Of a stretch of 64,000 nucleotides of DNA, positions 22,242-34,075 are shown piece after piece. This stretch comes from Pohlia nutans (lineage: Eukaryota > Streptophyta > Bryopsida > Bryales > Mniaceae): the NCBI GenBank assembly GCA_022496805.1, contig CM040085.1:13855811-13919810 (forward strand), read 5' to 3'. The position numbers and the translations under genes were made by a program. Below the pieces are notes generated by a model. That model saw nothing but the letters and a program-made list of their open reading frames with translations, searched no databases and was not told where the DNA came from. The stretch's first letter is position 1; each line of letters opens with the position of its first letter.

Positions 22242-23837
22242 TCAAAGAATAGTACAACCACATGTCAAGCATTGGCGGCAGGCGATGCGGGTGGCCAGGC
22301 GTGCCAGTGGAACTCCGACGCCGTGAACACAAGCCATGCATTTCGCGTTCGGCGCGACGGCTTGCAGCGCCTGCTTGTTGTCGATGTTCCCCTCGTAGGC
22401 GGGTTCGTAGGCAACGTTGTTGTACTCTTGGATTGCGCCAGCCTGCACATGATCCTGGTACGCTAGCGGCAAGCCGGGAGAGTTTGCATAGCCGGCCGGC
22501 TGGCGTCGCACGGGTTGATACAGCGGTTTCTCCACTGCGGGTTCTACTGCTTGGTAATTCTTATTCCCTGCAGGGCCGCGTGGTTGATACTGCGGCTGCT
22601 GCTCCTCCACGAGTGGCAGCTTGATCGACTGCTTCGAATTCGCCAGCGGAGCTCCAAACATGCGCGTTTCCAGCTCGCTCTTGTCATGGTCGTCGAACAC
22701 GATCAAGCTCTCGTCCTGTTGAAGCTTGGGCACGTTGCCTTGCTTCTTCATCCACTCGTCCAGGGAGGGCCGTGTTCCTGGCGTCGCCTCGGGCATGACG
22801 AGCGTCCGGTCGCGCGGGTCGAACACCGCCATACTCACATCTTGGAACGCAGGTTGTTTCCCATTGCCCGCCTTGCGCAAGTGCTCGTTCAGCGCGTTCG
22901 CTGCTTTTGGAGTCGTCGACGACCTCACCGCAGCGTTTTCCACCTTTTGCTTACGACGCTCGGGATTGCTGCTCCGGCCAGTTCCCCCAATGGCATTCGT
23001 GTCTTGTTCCATCCGGTTGCTGGCACGATGATGACTGCTCGAACGATTGCTTCCGCTTCCCTCTTGGCTTGTCCGCGACCGTGCACTCTCCGGTCCTTCA
23101 CGCTCGCCCGTGAGAGCTCTCGATGCCAATGGGCTCTCATGATTTCCATTCTCCAACTCCTTCGACCTCGAGGGCTTGCGAGGCTTGGCGTCTCGTTTCT
23201 CAGGGTTTCGGCTTGGCTGCTGCTCTGGAACAACAGCATTGTAAACTTCATAGCCCTGATTTTCATAGCCAGCTCCGTGACCATCGGCAACTGGACGAGG
23301 GTTCCTGACTTTCTTGACCTGCTGGGTGGGTGCGACATAGCCGTAATCCTGACCTGCATCCACTTGGGCACCACCATAGCCATAATCCTGACCTGCATCC
23401 GCTGGGGCATAGCCATAGCCATAATCCTGACCTGCATCCGCTGGGGCATAGCCATGGCCATAGTCGTAGCCATAGCCGTAATCTTGGCCTGCATCAGCGT
23501 GTGCACCACCATAGCCATAGTCATAGTCATAGCCGTGACCTGTAGCATCCAAATGTGCACTTCCATAGCCATACGCATGAGCATCCACATGCTCGCCAGT
23601 GCCATAACCGTAATGCTCTGGGTAGCTTTGGGCTGGATCTGCATTTCCAAACTGATCATAACCCCAATCCGCTACTTCTGGCTGCTGCGGCTGCGGCTGC
23701 GGTGCTCCGCGACTGCTTTTGCGGATCGTGGGAGGTTGTTGGTCTTGTATTCCTTGGTCAGTGGGATTGCGCGTTTTAGGCTTCCGGTTCCTGACTTTCT
23801 GAGGCTCACCGGCAGGCACATACTGTCCAGCTTCCAT
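22242..23837 (-). CDS. Tyr/Gly-repeat protein with Cys-rich CaaX-like C terminus
   Basis: The uninterrupted frame encodes 531 residues from the ATG at 23,837. An acceptor-like TTATTACAG lies 4 nt upstream, suggesting a spliced leader. Residues ~1-55 are basic and Gln/Pro-rich. Residues ~58-178 are a low-complexity YG-rich tract with about four tandem units of the form ADAGQDYGYG. Residues ~180-330 are charged, Ser/Arg-rich and probably disordered. Residues ~340-420 contain the most ordered-looking blocks (VSMAVFDPRDRTLVMPEATP, then SLIVFDDHDKSELE). The tail has Cys at 500, 503, 520, 523, 526 and 528 and ends CTIL. That fits a C-a-a-X prenylation box (X = Leu favours geranylgeranylation) with nearby Cys for palmitoylation; a zinc-binding tail is the alternative. 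I do not recognise the family. A membrane-tethered disordered scaffold is an inference. Confidence 0.75.
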   Translation of the reverse strand: MEAGQYVPAGEPQKVRNRKPKTRNPTDQGIQDQQPPTIRKSSRGAPQPQPQQPEVADWGYDQFGNADPAQSYPEHYGYGTGEHVDAHAYGYGSAHLDATGHGYDYDYGYGGAHADAGQDYGYGYDYGHGYAPADAGQDYGYGYAPADAGQDYGYGGAQVDAGQDYGYVAPTQQVKKVRNPRPVADGHGAGYENQGYEVYNAVVPEQQPSRNPEKRDAKPRKPSRSKELENGNHESPLASRALTGEREGPESARSRTSQEGSGSNRSSSHHRASNRMEQDTNAIGGTGRSSNPERRKQKVENAAVRSSTTPKAANALNEHLRKAGNGKQPAFQDVSMAVFDPRDRTLVMPEATPGTRPSLDEWMKKQGNVPKLQQDESLIVFDDHDKSELETRMFGAPLANSKQSIKLPLVEEQQPQYQPRGPAGNKNYQAVEPAVEKPLYQPVRRQPAGYANSPGLPLAYQDHVQAGAIQEYNNVAYEPAYEGNIDNKQALQAVAPNAKCMACVHGVGVPLARLATRIACRQCLTCGCTIL

Positions 23838-25594
23838 TCTTCTGTAATAATATTATTACTATTGTTGACAAAATCCACCGTAGTCACTGCCAAAAACGAC
23901 CCACGTTAATAAAAAATCGAAATGGGCAACACACTGCAAACCTGTGTACAGTACAGCACTTCAGACATAACTTTCTTGAAATCAGCTCCTCATCGATCTG
24001 ATATCCAAGGGAGAACCAAAGTATCCAAGATTCAGTGATCCTCTGACATTTGCTTTCATTGACGCACTTCCGCTAGTATGTTGAGTTCAACATTTGAAAG
24101 CAAAATTCTAGGGCTCTCAAGTTGCAGAGTCTTGGAGTCACATGAGTATTGATATTACTAGTGCTCACATTATTTTAGTGATGTATTTGTCTTTTGTGCT
24201 CCATTGGAAAAGGGTGCAAGCTCAACACTACTCACGAATATTATGGATGTCACATGACTACCATCAGCTACAAGTACCGACTCACGATTAAGAAAAAGCA
24301 CTTCATGTTCAATCTTACCTTCTCAAGGTCGTACTTGTCGTGGTTCAACACTTCAACTGCCATTCCCAGAGTGTGTTTGATCTGCATCGTAAGAAGCACT
24401 GCGAATTCTCAAAAAAATCAGCCAAAGTGATTTGCTGTCATAAGCAAAGAAATTCATATCGTCCAACTAAGAACTTACGGACATAGTAGATCATCATAAT
24501 TGGAAACCTTTGATTCGTGAGGGCATAGTACTACGTCATAGTTCAGCAGACAGAAAATTTGGGCTTCCTTAGAATTAGGTATTCGAACGGAACAAATCTG
24601 CAAGGATACTTAATACTTTAACTACCTGGTGTAATAATGATTCATGCTACATCTTCAAAGCTACACCACAACAGTAAGTAAAGAAGAGTTGTTACATCCA
24701 TATCCCTATCATAAACCCTAAACTAGTTCTGCACGGCCGTGAAGACTCACATTAGGAAACTGGATGTGCAGTTGAGCAAAAACGTACCTGGCAACCTCGA
24801 GATTCTCCAACCGATGATTCGATCATGTCACTCTGGTACTTAAGACTGAATACAACTTGTAGGATTTCAAATAAAGTCGTCTTGGAAAAACCCTGAACCC
24901 TGAAATGATAAGATCCTGGATTGTAGGACTTCCTACGTTATTATACCGACAAACGTTGTGCTCCGAGGATTTAGACCATACCACGAGGATTTGCCTCATC
25001 ACCGACGGAGCTAGCAGCTTTCATTCACAGAATCTAACACAAACAAAACACTGACGTACCGCCCAACAATCGAAGCGACGACATGGAATCATTCTGCGCC
25101 GGGCCAGTTCTACCGACAACTTAGTGCGGCGCTTGGTTATACAAAGACAAGCTGTTGATGAGGACAAAAGGATTACTAGAACGGGTACTAGAATATATAA
25201 GGTAGCAATGGGGTCTCGGTAGCTAGCTGCACGATGTCACTCGATTTTCTGTGCCGACGATCGTTCGAAAATGGGGTCGACCAGACCTGTACCCGGGTTA
25301 TCGGCAACAAGAGCCCAGTGAGTTAATCCACAAACGCAAACACTGGCAACTTGCGAAGAGAATCAAAATGACTCCGCAGAATCTACACGACTAATTAAAG
25401 TAGAAGTCAACCAGCCAACAGTTCCGCACTGGTGCCATGAACAGACTGGCATTGATGCCCCGCCGAGTGTCTTTTCCTTTCTGTCTATCGTCTTTTTCTA
25501 TTCATTGCGTCCTTGTCGGGCGCCCGACCTCCGGATTCCGGCCATTCCGTCTCATGCCACTTGAGCTGGTAAGGTGGGGGTATAAATACAATAG
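23838..25594. other. 5' flank of the Tyr/Gly-repeat gene
   Basis: Probably leader, leader intron(s) and promoter on the minus strand. A CCTTATATATTC sequence (minus strand, near 25,203-25,192) is a possible TATA element. No other gene is convincing. Confidence 0.3.
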
Positions 25595-25696
25595 TTAACC
25601 CCTAAATGACAGAGGGGTAAGGGCAAAACCTAGATGTGTTGTAAAATGTTACTTATGCAACTTTGATAAAGTTTGGTCCAAAAAAGAAAATGAGAA
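25595..25696. mobile_element. TTAACCCCTAAATGAC terminal fragment
   Basis: It starts TTAACCCCTAAATGACAGAG and continues GGCAAAACCTAGATGTGTTG. The same terminus in inverse orientation ends at 36,930 inside the CACTA element. Its other end is not visible, probably because the next element interrupts it. Confidence 0.5.
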
Positions 25697-26016
25697 GCAT
25701 TAGGAGAAATCTGTAGTCACAAAGGGGCCCTTGCCTTTGGCACGTGCTGAAAAATTTAGGCAAAACCGTGCACTTTATGCGCTGCCACCAATGGTGCCAC
25801 CGTGGTTGCCAGCAGTGCAGTTTTGTGGGTCGCGCCAATCGACGCTGCCAACACTACAGACACTGCCAACACTGCCAGCACTGCGGCTTCCGACGCTGTC
25901 AGCGGGCAACGACCTTCACGAATGGATTTACAAAGAGAGGCGTGTATGGGCAGCCGGTTCACCTAACACGGGCTGTCTTAGAGGGCCCCTTTGGGACCCC
26001 ATTTTTCTCCTAATGC
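25697..26016. mobile_element. foldback MITE (320 bp)
   Basis: The ends are GCATTAGGAGAAA and its complement TTTCTCCTAATGC. Inside both ends is a matching RGGGCCCCTTTG block. The centre is GC-richer and contains short CACTGCCAACACTGCCAGCA-type repeats. Confidence 0.6.
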
Positions 26017-27799
26017 ATGATGTTTAGTAATTATCCGTACGGTCGAAGTTCCAAAAATAATTTTAGATACTTATTTAATGAATTTAAGATCATTTACCAT
26101 TTAAAATTCATCAAAATTACAAAATTTATTTTTAGAGATTTGAAATTTGGTATGATTGGTTAAAACTAGGCATTCTATTCTAAAATTTAAAAAGGCAAAA
26201 TTTTCAAATGAGTGAACATCATTAGTTTCCTGAAATAGTAAGTTTTATAACACTAGGACAATATTGAGGTCTTTGTCTTTGAAAAATTCCTTAGTGAACC
26301 TCAATATTGCAAATGAAATGTATCAAAAATCACTAGAACATGATCTCGACCCCCAATTTAAACAAAAAATCAAGACTTGGAAAATGTCATTTCCTGCCCA
26401 TAAGTAATCACTATTGTTTGGGTTGCGACCAGAAAATGGTCGATCGGTGATTTAGGGATTAACCGAAAAGAGTGTCTCAAAGTGGAAAATCATTGCATAC
26501 TCACCATAGACTCGTTTTTAGTTCAAAAAGACTGCAATTCTAGTCTAAAGTGAGTTGAAGAATAATCAAAAGCAAGGCCCTCTACCTCCCGTGGGAAAGG
26601 AACTCGTGACTTCTCCAATGCTAAAGGAAAGTTCCCACAAGTTCAAGGGACTATTCGTGAAGGGACTATTCATGAAGGGAGCAAAGAACTATTCATGCAC
26701 AATTCGTGTCAGATATTGATATTAATTGAAGCAGAAACTTTGCCTAGACCCAGTAGGAGTCCTTGCTTTTTTTCAGTTAACTCAGATAAATCGAGAAAAT
26801 AAGAAGTTTTGCATATTAGAAATGGGAGTTATGGCAAGGATTTATTTTACTTAGAAAATAAAAAATCATTAAGACATGATTTGATTCCATATTTTTATTT
26901 TGAGCAGATAATTTAATACAAATTTTCAAAGTGAAAAGTTTGTCAAACCCTTTAATTATTTCCTAGATTCTTTAATTCAAACTGTAGTACCTCATCAGAT
27001 TCAGTGATAGGGTGTTGAATATTTAATTAATTTTCTAAAAATATATTCGACACTTGTAATTTTTGAAATCTTTCTTCTTTAAATCTGAAAAAAAAAGTGA
27101 AAAAAAATTCCTAAAATTTTGGCCTTTATTAAAATAATAAAATTAGTACCGAAGTCAATCATGTACTACAATAGACACTTTTGTGCAAGGAATCACTCAA
27201 AACCAATAGACCATTTTGCCCATGAACTGAGCCTAAATCTGATTCCGGTATGAGCTCAATTAGTTCAGTTTCAAAAAATATCACAATATGCCCCTTGAAT
27301 TGTCACAGTTGTGAGACATTCCTAGAATTAATTGTATGATGTCTTTGTTTCAAAAATAGTCTACGGTCTGGCTAATGGGGTCTTCACAATTTCTATATTT
27401 CTACTTTAAGTCGTCCCATTTGTGCCTCAATTTGTGCCATTATGTACCAATACTATACATATTAAAAAAATTAATGCAAGATACGTGATCACAAAGTAAG
27501 TAAACATGAATAGTCACATAACACAAATAGGGTGATTTACCTTAACTTGTGTAAGGGGGTCATGCCAGGGCTACATGAGTCATATAAACTAGTCACCATA
27601 AAACATATGAAGTATGATGTATTATTGTAATCTAGAGGGACAAAAAAATGGGCTCAAGGTCACATGTGGCGTTTGACTAGGCATAACCTTTCCACTAGTT
27701 TGGAATCAAATATGGGGATACAAGTTTGTCAACATAAGTCAGAACCTCTAGTTTGAAATGCAATAAAAATTTTAACTGTAATTATCCAACATCACTACC
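26017..27799. other. AT-rich intergenic sequence
   Basis: No gene is seen. At 26,590-26,710 there are short imperfect repeats of GGGACTATTCRTGAA. Confidence 0.4.
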
Positions 27800-28320
27800 T
27801 TAACCCTTAAACGTCAAGAGGGTCCTAGACGGGCAACCCAAAGGAATAAAAAAAATTTAAGAGAGCTAGGCCCAACAGTAGTCCCTTGAGTAACATGAAC
27901 AACCAAATGAGAATTCCTCAAATCCTCTATGAACAATGAATGAAGTAAACAGTGTCACTTCAAAAACAAATTTAAAAGACACAATGAGATTCCGGCTCTA
28001 CAGTAAGCTCTACAATTTTGGATTTAAATTTATTAGAAAAAAAGAGGCATTGTTGAATAGCGTTGGCCAACGCTGACAGCTCTCATATCCATCAAGATCT
28101 CAGACTGCCCGACTCCCTTCCCTCCCTTCCCACCATTTCTCTTTCCAATTTCCTTGGAATGTACAATTATAAAAACACGCGTACTTCCTGAATTTAGCCT
28201 TATTTATTCATCACCTTTCCAAGGCATCAATCCATTTCAATTTTGTTGAAAAAATTCACTTTTTTCTTGATTATTCTCTCAAAACAAGCCCGTGGGGCTT
28301 TTTTGACGTTTAAGGGTTAA
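27800..28320. mobile_element. TTAA-bounded MITE, copy B (521 bp)
   Basis: It begins TTAACCCTTAAACGTCAAGA and ends TTTTGACGTTTAAGGGTTAA, so the termini are nearly perfect inverted repeats. It is collinear with copy A at 16,425-16,960. The sharper termini suggest copy B is the better-preserved member. Confidence 0.8.
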
Positions 28321-28470
28321 ATTTAGATTAATTTCAATATCAATTAAAAAAATTGTCAAAAATATGTCATCATGTCGTCACGTGACACGTGTCATCTTGA
28401 GAATGAATTAGGGTGACATAAATCTCTCAAAAATTGGACGCACAAGTTCAATTACAACAGTACATTGATT

Positions 28471-28642
28471 GGCGTATTTAGTGTCCAGGACACTATTTCT
28501 CAACCCGGACACTATCTAATTTTAGCTAGATATAGTGTCCTTGTAAGAAAAAAAAATGGATGCAATATTTCAATGATATATGGAAACTTTTGAATGAATT
28601 GTAGTGAAAGCCATTAATTATCCCCGGACACTAAAATACACC
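28471..28642. mobile_element. foldback MITE with GGYGTATTTAGTGTCC ends (~172 bp)
   Basis: The left end GGCGTATTTAGTGTCC matches the complement of the right end, GGTGTATTTTAGTGTCCGGG. An inner pair (CCGGACACTATCT / AGATATAGTGTCC) forms a second hairpin. Non-coding. Confidence 0.6.
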
Positions 28643-30345
28643 ATTACTGTAGCTAGGGTTATGTGAATCTAATCCTCACGACGTAGTATATTCTTAAATT
28701 GAATAAGTAAAAGCCGTCTCTAAGTTTGTACAACTTGTAGCTTGAAGCTTCTCTTGCCTAATGTCAGTTTTGCCTTGTGTGGCCTGGCCTTCACTACCAA
28801 AAGATATGAGCCAAACTACATCACATTCTAAAGAACTGTTGACATCTGATCTTTTTGGTGTAACTACATTGTGGTTCGTATTTATGTTTATTAATAACAT
28901 TTTATAGTTAGTACTAGATTCTTGGGGGTTGACCATGCGAAAACCACGCGAGTTAAACTATAGGGTCCTTTTCATTCATGAAAGGAAAATTTTCTATCTA
29001 ATTAAAAAAAATTATATGTAACATAGGATGCTTTAAGTTTAAGTAAGGAATAATTCAAGAATATTTTAGAACATACCTAGAATATCCTAAAATATGCCTA
29101 AAATATTTCGATTATGTGATACCCCCCATTCAAATACCCTTTTAACACACATGGTTACACTAGATATGTGTTAGTGACCTCTTTGAAGTAAGTTGTTAAA
29201 GCACTCTTCTCTAAAATTCTACGTTGTACATGGAAATCAAAAAAGAAATGTGTAAATATTTACATTCACGATAGAGAGTATTCACATGATGCTATTTTGT
29301 AGAAAATTACTATTGAATTGGATTTTATTTATTTATTTTAAATCAACAAAAAAATATTGTTTGAAAAAAAAAAAGAAAAAAAAAAAAAGAAAAAAAAAAG
29401 AGGCCAGAGCTATAACTTTTTACAAAAGAAAAATATTTTTACCAATGTTAAAGATATCGGTACTACTAATGTAGTAGAATGTCTATAAACATATTTCGTA
29501 AAAAATGTTCACCTTGCATAAAAAGATGTACTCCTTGCATAAAAAGGAGTAGCAATTTAAAACAAAATTAGTGTCTCATAATAATGACAATTATTGATGT
29601 AGTGCTATATACTGTTATGTAGTATCTACAATAGTTACATGAATACTAATCCTTTACAACATTCATTGCTACACCTCGAGGGGTGCACTCTACACTATGT
29701 TTGAGAATCACATGCATTCATGACCCCTCCAAAAAGCCCATGTATATGAAGGGTTATATGTCTAAAAACCTTTGTCTACAAATTTACTTTGTCCTAAATA
29801 TATATTTAATATAAGTATACGTTAATACTTTCAGCTCTAAATATGTTTATTGTATATATACGTAATACGGCAATGATTTTATAATATTATTTGAGGAGCA
29901 AGTGCGGTGCTCGTACAAGCGAAAGAGTTGTAAATGCAGGAGATCAACTGGCGGAATGAAGATGAGATTGAAGCAAAACAAGTGCATCTCACACAGTCTT
30001 GGCGAAATTCCAAGAAGTCACAGTGTGCCGTGGATGGGATCTTGCCAAAATGGCCACCGCCCAACCTTCATTTTGGTTCCCCCATGGCAAAGTATCGTCA
30101 ACGCGTCAACGCGTTTAGGCAAATTGGCCTCTTTTGGATGAATATCGTTACACATGCATTTCGCCATGTCTCATCTATTGGTGCTTTCTTATGAAATATT
30201 GCCAAAAAGAAGTTCTCTAGTGTTACATCACCCTTCTAAACTCACATATACTTTCTTAAAACCGTCCACAAGTTCCATTCGTTAAAACTTTATGTTTAAT
30301 ATGCAAATTATTTGGACAAGTGTGGGAAAAATGAGACTACAATAT
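28643..30345. other. AT-rich intergenic sequence
   Basis: No supported gene. A purine tract (A-rich with scattered G) spans about 29,364-29,402. A moderately GC-rich patch at 29,890-30,170 has only chance frames. Confidence 0.4.
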
Positions 30346-30450
30346 ATGGTTGATTGTCCTAAAACCACCAACTTAAGCAATTTGGCTTATTTTTGGCAGT
30401 GCTAAATTCGAAAAAAATATATGACCGCATTTGAAATAGGTTTTGATGAG
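30346..30450. mobile_element. left part of a MITE split by the CACTA insertion
   Basis: The sequence TGGTTGATTGTCCTAAAACC and what follows match the first ~105 bp of the element at 9692-10,089. The copy stops at the CACTA border and resumes at 49,864. Confidence 0.8.
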
Positions 30451-31135
30451 CACTACTAGAAAATGGGGGGCACAACAACGTTTTTTAGCAATGTTTGGGA
30501 CTCGGGCCTCGCTGGACTTCTCAAACGTTGCTGTCAGGGGCTCGGCGGGGCTCCGAGGTCACGCAAGCAACGTCTTAGCGTTCCCAAAGACTGCATGCGT
30601 TCCCGTAGTATGATGACCGCGATGGAGCCTTCCCCGTATTCATCGGTGTGATCTCCTGACATAGACAGTCACCCTCCTTTTAGTCAGTAGGGTCCACTGG
30701 TTCAGTAATTTTACGCTTGGCAGTCTTAGAATGGCATGGGGCTTCTTTTTGGTGCTTCCCACCTATTTAATTACCTAGCCCAACTGTATAATACCATTTT
30801 AGTGTTTACCAGGGGTTTAAACAAAATCTGAAATTCACCACTGTTGTAAAACCCAGATTTTATTCAAGCAAGTGGGCTACGTATTTAAACCCGTGGTAAG
30901 ATAGTTTTAGATTTTATTAACGGTTATAATACCCAGTTATTGGTACCCGTGGGCTTGGTAATTTCAGATTTTATCTACAGTTAAATAACCAGTGAACATT
31001 TTTAATAAAATCTGAAATTCACCACTGTTATATAGCCCATTCGTAAGTTTTTTTTTACCGCGTCTTTCAATCATATTTAACTATCTATTTATTAGGGTTT
31101 AAAGTTTGGGTGCCTTATTATATTTAAAAAAAATT

Positions 31136-31710
31136 TACTTGGAGTCCCAGGACTCATGGCTGCATTTTCCAAACATTGCAAATCCTAGTCAAAAGACATA
31201 GAGATGGCAAAATCGTAATAACATATGGAGAAATATTTTTTATTAATATAATAAAAATTTGGGGGTGTTCCTTATGAGGTTAGGAGCCCATCTGTGGAAA
31301 AGAATTCCAAAATGGAGTCCCGGGACTCATAGCTGCATTTTCCACACATTGCAATTCCTAGTCAAAAAACATATAGTTGGCAAAATCCCAATAACATATG
31401 GAAAATTATTTTTCATAACTATTAGAAAATTTTGGGGGTGTTCCCAATGATGTTAGGCCCCCAAATGTGCAAAAAAAAAATCAAATGGAGTCCTGGGACT
31501 CATGGCTGCATTTTCCACACATTGCAAATCCTAGTCAAAAAACCCATAGATGGCAAAATCTTAATAACATATGGAAAAATATTTTTTATAAACATAATAA
31601 AAATATGGGAGTGTTCCTAAGGATGTTAGGAACCCATCCGTGCAAAAAAATTCCAAAATCGATTCCCGGGATTCATGGCTCTATGTTCCATGTTTTAGAA
31701 CTCCATTCGA
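31136..31710. repeat. 173-bp tandem repeat within the CACTA element
   Basis: Units begin at GGAGTCCCRGGACTCAT (31,141; 31,314; 31,487; a diverged one at 31,660), giving a constant 173-bp spacing and about 3.3 copies. Conserved parts include GCTGCATTTTCCACACATTG and AATAACATATGGAAAA. It lies ~0.7 kb from the left end and is non-coding. Confidence 0.85.
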
Positions 31711-34060
31711 AAATTATTTAGGATTGTTCAGAAGCTAACAATAATAAAATCCATCCTCCAAACAATCTTCGATTTAGGGTTTAGGGTTATGGAAAAAAAA
31801 CCCATCTGTTAACCCCTAAAAGACCAAAATTTAGGGTGTTTTTAAGCATCATTTTAACCTATTTCTACTAATTTTACTGAGAATATTTTTATTCCTCTTG
31901 CTAGAAAATATCGAGTCAAACATTTAAATAATTTTTTTATTTATTTTAAACCAATTTAACAATTTTTCCCATGTCTTCAAATATTGTCAAATAATAACCC
32001 AAACACTGCAATTTCATCCTTTTCCGTTCATATGCTATAATCTTGTAATCCGGGCGGTCAAATTATATGAAAATTTTAACATGCTCTCTCTTGGTAATCT
32101 TTACAAAGATTCTATGGTTACAATTGAAAAATAATAATATTTGATGTTTACTTTAAGCCTCCTGGCTCTGCTCATTCTTCTAACAAAGTCCCTTTTGTTC
32201 TATAACTTCTACTTGACAAGTCGGAATCTAAAAAAAATTAGATTCCAATTTTTGTATTTACATACTACCTTCACAATATTTATTTCAAACTTAAAAAAAA
32301 ATTGACACCACGGGAACGTACCCGAACATTGAGAAGTCCTAATTTAGACACTTGGTCCTTTAGGGATTCATGGGATTTTCCTAATAAAATGCATCCGTTA
32401 ATGGGGTTTGGTAGCTCTATGTTTGGGACATGAAGGCCAAGTACAGCCCCCACTGTTGCAATCCCATCTGTTCGGATTTGGATATACTCATTTCAAGATA
32501 TTTCTCATACAAAAAATTTACATTATTGTTTCCAATTGAATCCTAATACATAGAAAAGAAAAAAGGGTAAAACCCTAAGTTGTGCTGTGAATTACAGATC
32601 AGTCGCTGTCCACTGGCTCCCCTAATGTATCCTCATCCTCAATGTAATCCTCGCTCTCAGACCTAGATACAGATTCTTCTGCCACTACATGGTCTCCTAT
32701 GTACCGCTGGAATGTTCTTCTAGGGTGTTGGGTTACTTCCTCTGGTGCTTGTGCTGACTCCAAATCCACATCGGAGTCCACGTCGTATTCTTGATCTTCA
32801 TCTTCCCCACCTGATTCTATTTCGTCCGCTGATTCCTCTTCTTCATCCACGAATTCCACACTGAAATCCACAGTCTGGTTGACCGGTTCACTGCTGGCCT
32901 TGGCCACCCCAAATCTTGGACTGTCCCTTTCAATTTCACTAGCCTCATTGTCTCCTGTTCTTGATGAAGCTGGGATGCCCTTGTAAACAACCGGTTTTGA
33001 CCGTGGATCCATCTTTTTCACCAAACTCCACCCAGGGTTAATTTGGTCCTCAACAAAAAACACCTAGTCACATTCGTGTGGGTATACAAATGGCTCATAA
33101 CATGCTAGATGTGATGGAAGGTATGTTCTCGTTTTCACCCTGGGAAATCCACACTCGTCAATGATCATGTTTGGAGCGGATCTTCGGGTACATTTGCTAT
33201 CATACCATAACCCCTTTAATAAAGTTACGGTAATAGATGTAAAGTGAAGTTGCACGATATTTTGAATCCTTCCAAAATATTCCGTTGTGCTAGGTTCTTC
33301 ACCTTCATTTTCGGTGTCATAGAAATGTGCGCTAATACCTGGTGCAACAGTAACCGTTTAGTTCAATGAGAAAAAAATTTAAGATGTTCACATTCATGCA
33401 AACACTATTTACACTTACTGCTTTATGTTAGTCTAATTCAAATGCACAAATTTAGCTCCAAGGTTTGCGACTATGATGGATATTTTCACGGTACTCTATT
33501 ATTGAAATTTCACCATAAATAATAACTCTATACATTCCTATGTTTAGGTTCTTCGTTTAATATACCAAATTTTTCTAGACAAGGCATAATTGCTTTCTAC
33601 TACTTTTATGTAATATTGTATGGAATATATTCTGACAACCACTTTCCCATTTATAATTTTGACTTTCACATTTTATAATTAAATAATGTTTATTGTATTA
33701 ATGAATTAAACCGTACATAGGGAATCTAAAATTCAAAATCTTGAACTTTCATTTCTATATGGATTCCAAATTATTCTTCTAAATGGTACTTTAACATGTT
33801 TTTTCTACGTTTAGGAATTACAGGGTTTTTTTTATTCCTGAAAGTTGGCCTCCGAGTTCACCAATAATTGCTTTTCCTATGTTGTTTGCCTATTTTGGTA
33901 GTAATTATAATTTGAAGAGTAATTTACCGAATTATCAAACACCAAATTTTTGGAACATTTCACTGAGACACAGATTCAAGAATAACAACTTTGACTACAT
34001 CTCACATAGTAGCTATTCCCAGAAATTATCCACTGTGGTATTTAACTAGTACTTCATGGA

Positions 34061-34075
34061 GGGGGGGGGGGGGGG
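34061..34075. repeat. 15-base G run
   Basis: An uninterrupted run of 15 G inside an intron of the TNP2-like gene. A 15-base C run lies at 49,307-49,321 in the same transposon. Length may be unreliable in the assembly. Confidence 0.8.

Noticed and set aside
22925..23659. Met-rich 244-codon frame on minus (MAMVVHTLMQ-type repeats)
   Set aside because: It is the alternative frame of the YG repeat; repetition of the DNA repeats any frame.
22515..23909. 464-codon open frame on the plus strand
   Set aside because: It is antisense to the Tyr/Gly-repeat gene. The open frame results from that gene's codon composition and has no family similarity or splice support.
31770..31795. Interstitial telomere (TTTAGGG repeats)
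   Set aside because: Only about two TTTAGGG units are present; this is expected by chance in AT-rich DNA.
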